Positions 58,084 through 64,000 of a stretch of 64,000 bases of DNA are shown here, piece by piece. The stretch covers positions 452,513-516,512 of the forward strand of contig UVIF01000001.1 of NCBI GenBank assembly GCA_900596015.1, written 5' to 3'. The notes below the pieces were generated by a model. That model made no database searches and was not told where the DNA came from. It saw only the letters and a list, made by a program, of their open reading frames with translations. Positions within the stretch are counted from its first letter, which is position 1. The number at the start of each line of letters is the position of its first letter. The translations under genes and the position numbers were made by a program. The DNA is from Pseudomonas viridiflava. GTDB lineage: Bacteria > Pseudomonadota > Gammaproteobacteria > Pseudomonadales > Pseudomonadaceae.

Positions 58084-58968
58084 TCAGTACGCCATGGACA
58101 GGCTCATGGTCACCTGGGGCACAACGCTGTCGGTTTCGCCGTCCGGGCCGCTGAGTTCGCGCAGGGTGCCATCGCGGTAGATTGCCAAGGCCTCGGCGCG
58201 GGCACTCCAACGGGTCTCCCCCCATTTGAAAGGCTGCTCGAGCGCCAGTCCGGTGCGGGCATAGAGCCGGTCGCCGGAATCGGGACCATAGAATCCATTC
58301 CAGCCGATCCCCACCGTGCTGGGAAAACTCAAGCGCAGACCGGCATCGCTCAGGTCCACGCCCGGCTCCACGCTGCCTTGGGTATACAGGCCACTGTCCC
58401 CTTGCGTACGGCTGGTGACCGCCAAGCCCGGCCGCCATGCGCCAAACCCCGACTCAGCCTGGTAGGCCAGAGTAAAGCTTGCCTCCTGGGTGGTGTCGGC
58501 GACATCGTTCGGGCTGGTCTTTACCGTATAGACAAACCCTAGCCTCAGCCCTTCGACCGGCGATACCACCAGGCCCAGCAGGTTGTTGCTTTCGTACCAG
58601 CGCCGCGGGCTTACCGTTTCATCGCTCGATGGATCATGAAAACCGTTGCTGGTGCTGAACACCAACCAAGCATTGGCACGACCGTCGACAGCCTGGTGCA
58701 GGTCGAGGGCAAAACCGGCCTGGGCATGCAACGGCACGCGACCCAGGCTCGCCGCGTCATCATCGTAGTTGCCGCGGGCGAAATCGCCATTACGCACATC
58801 CACACTCAGTTGCGGGTGAAAGCGGCCTGATTCCTCGCCGATCTCGACACTGCCCAGTGCGGCGTCTTCGGTGTCAATGGAAGGCACGCTGCGCGGTGCC
58901 GCCACGCTTGGCTGGATGACCGCGACCAGCGCGAAGGCGAACAGTGGAAGACGAGATACGGTAAGCAT
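58084..58968 (-). CDS. Secreted, predicted outer-membrane beta-barrel-like protein
   Basis: 294 residues from MLTVSRLPLFAFALVAVIQP, a signal peptide ending in VAA; a GTG at 58995 is an alternative. The mature chain is a series of alternating amphipathic strands (FALDLHQAVDGRANAWLVFS, LRLGFVYTVKTS, ASFTLAYQAES, LYARTGLALEQPFKWGETRWSARAE) and ends in an aromatic (VTMSLSMAY), as outer-membrane barrels do. Several short repeats of GDS/GPD turns. I do not recognise the family. It lies on the minus strand divergent from the second chemoreceptor. Confidence 0.75.
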   Translation of the reverse strand: MLTVSRLPLFAFALVAVIQPSVAAPRSVPSIDTEDAALGSVEIGEESGRFHPQLSVDVRNGDFARGNYDDDAASLGRVPLHAQAGFALDLHQAVDGRANAWLVFSTSNGFHDPSSDETVSPRRWYESNNLLGLVVSPVEGLRLGFVYTVKTSPNDVADTTQEASFTLAYQAESGFGAWRPGLAVTSRTQGDSGLYTQGSVEPGVDLSDAGLRLSFPSTVGIGWNGFYGPDSGDRLYARTGLALEQPFKWGETRWSARAEALAIYRDGTLRELSGPDGETDSVVPQVTMSLSMAY

Positions 58969-59220
58969 GCGCGAAAGCTCTGTCAGAAAAGTCACTGTGT
59001 AGACTCTGCACGACTGAAAAAGTACCGCGAGCTGCCTGCCAGCCCATCACCGTTTTGCGTGCCGATGCGACCGCCTGTCCGGCGCGCGATGGACGCGGTT
59101 CAGCTTGACCTTTCGTCGCCGATAGGTTGAAAGCGATGCGAAGAACAATTCCCGAGACTGCACGCCGTACACCGCCTTCCCTTCTGCCGACCAACACCTA
59201 TAAAACCAGCGGAATACGCC

Positions 59221-61164
59221 ATGAACATCAAGCAAAAACTGACCTGGGGGTTCGCGATCATCGCCTGCCTGCCGGTGATCGTGGTCGCCGTACTCGTCGT
59301 CTTCAACTTGCGCGAAGCCGCCAGGGCCGACTTCGCCGACAGCAGCGGCCGGGAGATCCGTCAGATCGACAATGGCATGAAGCAATTCTTCGATGGCATC
59401 AGCCAGAACGTGGAGTACCTGGCCAAGGATCCTCGCATCGTCGCCGCCACGAATCTGAAGAACTACTCGGGCGCAGACGCCGCACAGATCCCCCTGACCG
59501 AAAACAATCAACGCCTGCTGGAGATCTTCGACGGCTTCGCCAAGAGCCATCCGAGCACGGCCTACCTGTCCCTGGGGCTCAGTGATGGCGGCTACGCCAG
59601 TTGGCCCAACGATCCGAAGATCGCCAACTACGACCCGCGGCAGCGGCCCTGGTACAAGGCGGCGATGGCCGCGCCCGGCACCACCGTGCGTACCGGCGCC
59701 TACTATTGGGCGGCGGACGACGTGTCGTTGATCGGCACGGTGCGCAGCGTCACCGACCCTGCGGGCAAGGTGGTCGGCGTGGTCGGCCTGGATGTGTCGC
59801 TCAAGCAGATGACCGAGCTGGTGAAGAACATCAAGCTGGGCAACAGTGGCTACCTGATGCTGATCGAAGCCAACGGCAACGTTCTGGTGGACCCCAGCGA
59901 TGCACAGCACAACTTCAAACCGTTGGCCGAGCTGGGCAGCAACTATGCCGAGCTGGCCAGGCATGGCGATGGTTCGACCCAGATCGAGATCGACGGCAAG
60001 GTCTACATGGCCAACATCGTCAGCTCGGCCGGGCTTGGCTGGCGCTTCATCGGCCTGATCGAGCGCGAAGAGGTGATGGCCCGGGCATCGAACCTGACTT
60101 GGCTGATCGCGGCTATCGCGGCAGCCCTGGCCGTGGTGTTCGCTATCGTCGGTGCAAGCTTCGCCGGCGTCATCGTGCGGCCGATCCGTGGCGTCGCCAA
60201 TGGCCTGCAGGAAATTGCCGAAGGTGAAGGCGACCTGACGCGTCAGCTCAAGGTTCAGGGCAAGGACGAAACGGCGGCTCTGGCGGGATGGTTCAACCAG
60301 TTCATCGGGATGATTGCCCAACTGGTGCAACGGATCGGCACCGCATCGTCCGACCTGCAGGTGGCGGCCGCCGACACGCGCGAGGTCGCGCGCAATATGG
60401 ATGAGGTGGCCGGGCGCCAGCGCGAAGCGGTGGAGCTGGTCAGCACGGCATTCAACGAAATGGTCGCGACGGCCAACGAAGTGGCGCGTTCCTGCGGCGA
60501 GGCCGCCACCAGCGCAGACGCTGGCTATCAACAGGTCAGCGACGGCCAGCAGCGCATTGGCGAGGCGACTACCTGCGTGCTCAAACTGAGCTCGGAACTG
60601 CAGCAGTCGACCGAAACCATGCAGCTGCTGCAGCAGGACAGCAAGAACATCAACAGCATTCTGGACACCATTCGTTCCATCGCCGAGCAGACCAACCTGC
60701 TGGCCCTGAACGCCGCTATCGAGGCAGCGCGGGCCGGCGACCAGGGTCGTGGTTTCGCCGTAGTCGCCGACGAGGTGCGGGCGTTGGCGCGTCGTACCGC
60801 CGACTCGACGGGAGAAATCGATGGCCTGTTGGGCAATCTTGCGCGCCGGACCCAGGTCATCACCCAGCAAATGCAGGGCAGCCTGCAGGTGTCCCAGGAC
60901 AGCGTCGAATGCATCCAGCAGGCACGGGACAGCTTCGACAGGATCCGCACGTCGGTCGACTCGATCCGCGACCAGAACAACCAGATCGCCACGGCGGCAG
61001 AGGAACAGCATCAGGTGGCCGAGGAAATCAACCGGCACATTGCGCAGATCCATGCCGATGCCCAACTGGTTGAAGGCTACGCGCACACCGCACAGTCGGG
61101 ATCGGGGCGGCTGACGGACATCTCCGGCCACCTCAAGGGCCTGGTCGGACGCTTCAAAGTTTAA
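59221..61164 (+). CDS. Methyl-accepting chemoreceptor with dCache domain (second)
   Basis: 647 residues. TM1 [20 protein letters not shown], dCache about 35-275, TM2 [24 protein letters not shown], and signalling domain with tip [21 protein letters not shown]. The dCache has the same Arg/Trp/Tyr set in [12 protein letters not shown] and Asp in [11 protein letters not shown], so an amine/amino-acid ligand is likely. The middle of the domain ([31 protein letters not shown]) differs from the first receptor, so the ligand is probably different. It lacks a C-terminal NWETF-type CheR/CheB pentapeptide. Confidence 0.92.
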   Translation: MNIKQKLTWGFAIIACLPVIVVAVLVVFNLREAARADFADSSGREIRQIDNGMKQFFDGISQNVEYLAKDPRIVAATNLKNYSGADAAQIPLTENNQRLLEIFDGFAKSHPSTAYLSLGLSDGGYASWPNDPKIANYDPRQRPWYKAAMAAPGTTVRTGAYYWAADDVSLIGTVRSVTDPAGKVVGVVGLDVSLKQMTELVKNIKLGNSGYLMLIEANGNVLVDPSDAQHNFKPLAELGSNYAELARHGDGSTQIEIDGKVYMANIVSSAGLGWRFIGLIEREEVMARASNLTWLIAAIAAALAVVFAIVGASFAGVIVRPIRGVANGLQEIAEGEGDLTRQLKVQGKDETAALAGWFNQFIGMIAQLVQRIGTASSDLQVAAADTREVARNMDEVAGRQREAVELVSTAFNEMVATANEVARSCGEAATSADAGYQQVSDGQQRIGEATTCVLKLSSELQQSTETMQLLQQDSKNINSILDTIRSIAEQTNLLALNAAIEAARAGDQGRGFAVVADEVRALARRTADSTGEIDGLLGNLARRTQVITQQMQGSLQVSQDSVECIQQARDSFDRIRTSVDSIRDQNNQIATAAEEQHQVAEEINRHIAQIHADAQLVEGYAHTAQSGSGRLTDISGHLKGLVGRFKV

Positions 61165-61185
61165 GCCGATACACCGCAGTGTCTT

Positions 61186-61254
61186 TTTCGCGGGCAGAGC
61201 CCACTCCCACAGGGTCCCGGTTCAACCTGTGGGAGCGGGCTCTGCCCGCGAAGG
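61186..61254. repeat. REP pair after the second chemoreceptor
   Basis: TTTCGCGGGCAGAGCCCACT ... and inverted GTGGGAGCGGGCTCTGCCCG CGAA around GGTCCCGGTTCAACC; may terminate both converging genes. Confidence 0.85.
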
Positions 61255-61276
61255 CTTCGGCGGGTCCCACAGGCAG

Positions 61277-63709
61277 TCAGAAGCCAACCGTGGCGGAGAC
61301 CAGGTAGGTTCTCGGGGTGGCCAGCGTCAACCCTGGCTCGCTGTCGTCCGAAGCACCGGCCGACGCCCAGTAGCGCTTGTCCAGTACGTTCTCGACATTG
61401 GCGCGCAGCGTGACGGCTTTGCCCTGCACCTTGAACGCGTAACGCGCACCCACGTCGAACCGTTCCCAGCTGTCGATTTCCTTGCTGTTGGCCTGATCCA
61501 GGTACTGCGCGCTGGAGTAGATCCCGCGCCCGCTGAGCGTCAAACCCGGCAACGCCGGCACATCCCACTCCGCCCCCAGGTTGACATTGAGCTCGGGCGT
61601 GGCCGGTGCCCGGTTGCCATCGAAGGCACCTGCAGTGGTACCGCTCAGCTCACTGTCGATGTACATCACCCCACCCAGCAGGCGCACGCCCGTGAGCGGC
61701 TCACCGAACACGCTCAATTCCACGCCGTTGTTCTCACGTTTGCCATTGGGCCCGAAGGTACGGGTGACGGCATTGGTTTCGTACGCCGGTTGCTTGATGC
61801 GAAACGCCGCAGCGGTGATAGCCAAGCTGCCCAGATCATACTTGGCGCCCACCTCCACCTGACGGCTGATGAAAGGCGGAAATATCTCGTCTTCGTTGAT
61901 CGAGGTGGAAGGTGCGATCTTGCCCTGGCTCAGACCTTCCAGGTAGTTGGCGTACAGCGACAGCTCGTCGGTGAGCTTGTAGAGCACCCCCGCCGACGGC
62001 GAGAACTTTTCCTCGTCATAGCCCGTATCGCCTTTCACCCCGTCGCTCCAGTCGTCCACTTTGACCCGCTGCCAGCGCCCGCCCAGGGTCAGCAGCACCC
62101 GATCGTCGAAGAAACCGAGCGTGTCGGACAGCGCCACGCCGTCGAACCGGTTCTCGGTATAGACCTTCGCGTCCTGCCGCGTGGGGTTGGTCGGCGTTGG
62201 TGTGGCTATCGGGTTGTAAAGGTTGCTGCGCCCCCTGGCGTAGCGCGCGCCGCCATTGGTGAAGTCCATGTAGAAATGACTGGCGGCCAGATTCACTTCA
62301 TGACTGACCGGGCCGGTCTGGAACCAGTTGCGCACGCCCACCGTGGCCGTGCGCACGCTCTCGTCACGGGTGAAGTCGCGGGGCAGTACCTCGAAGTCAC
62401 CGGCATCGTTGGTGACGGACACGTTGTGCCGGAGGAAATCGTGGTTGCTTTCGCGTGCACCGATGCTGCCGTACAGCAGGGTCGAATCATTCAAATCGTA
62501 TTCGCCATTGAACGCCCCGAACGTATCCTCGGTACGCGCCTTGCTCCAGCGTTGCGCGTAGTTGTCGCGCACATGGTTGGCACCCGGTACGCGCGCGTTG
62601 ACACCGACCTGGACACGCTCCTGAGGCGCATCGGTATTGCGTTCGGTATGGCCCAGGTCAGTGGAAAGGCGCAGGCGCTCGCCGCGAAAATCCAGCCCGA
62701 TAACGGCCATCTCGCGGTCTACGCTCTGCTGGTCCCACGTGGTATCGCCCGCCTGCTTCACCGCATTGAGGCGGACACCAAAGCGGTCATCTTCACCAAA
62801 GCGTCGACCGATATCCACCGCGCCGCCAGCCTGGTTGTCGGAAGCGTAGCTGGCGGTGAACTCGCTGATCGGCGTATCGGTGGCGCGCTTGGGCACCACG
62901 TTGATGCCGCCACCGACACTGCCCCGCGGGGAAATGCCATTGATCAACTGGCTGGGCCCGCGGAGGATGTCCACTCGGTCGGCCATTTCCATGTCGATGG
63001 AATACGTGGGCAGTATTCCGTACAACCCGTTGTACGACACATCGCTGTTGAACAGGCTGAAGCCACGAATGGTGAACTGTTCGAAACGCCCGCCTGCCGG
63101 GTTGGTGGTACGCACTGCCGGGTCGCTGGCCACCAGATCGCCCAGGGTGCGGGCCTGCTGGTTCTTGCTGGTCTCGCTGGTGTAGGTGGTCATGCTGAAC
63201 GGCGTGTCCATGAAGTCTCGCGCACCTAAAAGGCCTTGCGAGCCACGCCGCGCCACCTGTCCACCGGCATACGGATCGCCCGCAACGCTGCCTTGCGCGG
63301 CACCGGTCACCGTGGTGGGCGTGATCTCCACGACGTCCGAGCCTTGGGGCGCAGCCACCAGGATGTAGGCATTCTGCCCTGCCGCCTGCAGACGCAGACC
63401 GCTACCGGCCAACAACTGGGCGAAGCCGCTTTCCACGCTGTACTCACCGGTCAGCCCGGCGCTGCGCTTCCCGTCGACCAACGCGGGCGCTACCGACAGG
63501 CTGACACCCGCCTGGCTGGCAAAGCGTGTCAACGAAGCGGCGAGATCGCCCTGCGGCACGCTGTAGATGCGAGCGCCGCCATCGGCAAGGGCCATTTGCA
63601 ACGGCATCGGCGCCAGGCCGAGCAGCACGCTGAGATGCAGCGCACGCGCATAGTGCGTCGGTGGCTTGCGGGTGGACCGGGGAAACGAACGAGGGGGCCG
63701 TGCGGGCAT
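61277..63709 (-). CDS. TonB-dependent siderophore receptor with N-terminal signalling (STN) domain
   Basis: 810 residues from the ATG at 63709 (MPARPPRSFPRSTRKPPTHY); the longer frame to 63826 adds unlikely codons. A long signal peptide runs to ALAD, then the STN domain (YSVPQGDLAASLTRFASQAGVSLSV ... YSVESGFAQLLAGSGL). The plug follows (RDFMDTPFSMTTYT, VRTTNPAGGRFEQFTIRGFS, VDILRGPSQLINGISPRGSVGG). The barrel ends in TYLVSATVGF. The STN domain signals to a FecR-type anti-sigma factor, whose gene end lies just upstream. The siderophore cannot be assigned from sequence. Confidence 0.95.
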   Translation of the reverse strand: MPARPPRSFPRSTRKPPTHYARALHLSVLLGLAPMPLQMALADGGARIYSVPQGDLAASLTRFASQAGVSLSVAPALVDGKRSAGLTGEYSVESGFAQLLAGSGLRLQAAGQNAYILVAAPQGSDVVEITPTTVTGAAQGSVAGDPYAGGQVARRGSQGLLGARDFMDTPFSMTTYTSETSKNQQARTLGDLVASDPAVRTTNPAGGRFEQFTIRGFSLFNSDVSYNGLYGILPTYSIDMEMADRVDILRGPSQLINGISPRGSVGGGINVVPKRATDTPISEFTASYASDNQAGGAVDIGRRFGEDDRFGVRLNAVKQAGDTTWDQQSVDREMAVIGLDFRGERLRLSTDLGHTERNTDAPQERVQVGVNARVPGANHVRDNYAQRWSKARTEDTFGAFNGEYDLNDSTLLYGSIGARESNHDFLRHNVSVTNDAGDFEVLPRDFTRDESVRTATVGVRNWFQTGPVSHEVNLAASHFYMDFTNGGARYARGRSNLYNPIATPTPTNPTRQDAKVYTENRFDGVALSDTLGFFDDRVLLTLGGRWQRVKVDDWSDGVKGDTGYDEEKFSPSAGVLYKLTDELSLYANYLEGLSQGKIAPSTSINEDEIFPPFISRQVEVGAKYDLGSLAITAAAFRIKQPAYETNAVTRTFGPNGKRENNGVELSVFGEPLTGVRLLGGVMYIDSELSGTTAGAFDGNRAPATPELNVNLGAEWDVPALPGLTLSGRGIYSSAQYLDQANSKEIDSWERFDVGARYAFKVQGKAVTLRANVENVLDKRYWASAGASDDSEPGLTLATPRTYLVSATVGF

Positions 63710-63774
63710 GGCTGAAGGCTCTTTGAGTGTGCTTACCTTTCCATGACAAGCGAGCGCGCAAAAGGGGACAGGCG

Positions 63775-64000
63775 CTACGCGGTTTTTTCCTGTGGCACCA
63801 AGGTGGCCCAATAGCGCGTGCGCCACTGCACGCGCAGCGGCAGGCTGACGGCAAGCAGGTTCAACACCTGATCTGGATCGTCCAGGCGGAAACTGCCGGT
63901 GACGCGCAGGGCTTCCAGTTCGGGCTGCCAGCGCAAAATGCCGGAGCGATAACGGTCCAGCTCGCGCAGAAACTCCCCCAGGGGCTGGTTGAGAGCAACG
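63775..64000 (-). CDS. FecR-type anti-sigma factor (partial, C-terminal end)
   Basis: 75 residues remain: VALNQPLGEFLRELDRYRSG ... LRVTGSFRLDDPDQVLNLLA ... YWATLVPQEKTA. This is the C-terminal periplasmic part of FecR proteins that contacts the receptor STN domain. The start lies outside the window. Its stop is 66 bp before the receptor gene, so fecI-fecR-receptor order is expected, with a fecI-like sigma factor beyond the edge. Confidence 0.88.
   Translation of the reverse strand, partial: VALNQPLGEFLRELDRYRSGILRWQPELEALRVTGSFRLDDPDQVLNLLAVSLPLRVQWRTRYWATLVPQEKTA

Overview
The window reads as a chromosomal segment of a fluorescent Pseudomonas, most likely of the P. putida group. The evidence is the GC-rich coding with NNC/NNG codons, the gene neighbourhoods (qor-like/prc/EAL-CBS-GGDEF; leuC-leuD-methyltransferase-leuB-asd; glpF-glpK-glpR-glpD; fused nitrate reductase with nirBD), and many REP-type palindromes of the 'cgcgggcagag...ctcccacagg' and 'cgcggcca...cgctcctaca' kinds between genes. 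No rRNA or tRNA gene, CRISPR array, insertion sequence or prophage was seen. Both window edges cut genes: a FimV-like protein at the left and a FecR-type anti-sigma factor at the right.

Layout. 1-5.7 kb: a LysM-less FimV-like polar protein (partial), a SlyA-type regulator with a SlyA-like operator, recQ, a YecA/YgfB protein and a DUF454 membrane protein. 6.1-13 kb: a TolC-family outer-membrane protein, a quinone oxidoreductase, the periplasmic protease Prc, an EAL-CBS-GGDEF protein, and a small coupled pair (XRE regulator plus unknown protein). 13.5-16.1 kb: a DUF1232 protein preceded by two perfect DnaA boxes in a 27-bp palindrome, an FKBP lipoprotein and a LysR regulator. 16.2-23.3 kb: assimilatory nitrate/nitrite reduction. 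A 1259-residue nitrate reductase carries its own flavodoxin/FAD/NADPH module, and nirBD follows. Each of the two units has a sigma-54-type promoter and an intrinsic terminator in its leader; the nirB leader also holds a near-textbook two-hairpin ANTAR (NasT-type) antitermination target.

23.5-24.6 kb is a small AT-richer island on the minus strand with a membrane protein split over two overlapping frames and a translationally coupled 45-residue protein. 24.8-27.8 kb: TlpA-like lipoprotein, ArsC-like protein, WrbA, a short type I pantothenate kinase and a 3-methyladenine glycosylase I-like protein. 28.1-32.6 kb: an ABC importer operon (binding protein, two permeases, ATPase) ending in a HAD-IB phosphatase. 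32.6-36.9 kb: a DTW-domain tRNA-modifying enzyme, a QseBC/PmrAB-like two-component system and a membrane Lgt-like/TlpA fusion with a GTTAAC-N5-GTTAAC box upstream. 37.1-43.5 kb: leucine biosynthesis and asd with a divergent LysR. 43.5-50.2 kb: PhzF-like protein, YbaK, and the glycerol regulon glpFKRD with two GAAC-N6-GTTC operators. 50.2-54.9 kb: a 41-residue small protein, an EamA exporter, a DUF2513-like protein, a DEAD-box helicase and an MscS/YbdG-type channel. 55-61.2 kb: a tandem array of about 67-bp REP-derived units, two dCache chemoreceptors, a lipoprotein and a beta-barrel-like secreted protein. 61.3-64 kb: a TonB-dependent receptor with a signalling (STN) domain next to the fecR end, a cell-surface signalling iron-uptake locus.

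The most interesting points are the nirB leader, the small frameshifted membrane-protein locus, the DnaA-box palindrome, the two-component-type box upstream of the TlpA fusion, and the tandem REP array. Start sites were moved inward from the longest reading frame where a Shine-Dalgarno sequence, signal peptide or family start supported it. All family names rest on reading the sequences; no database search was run.
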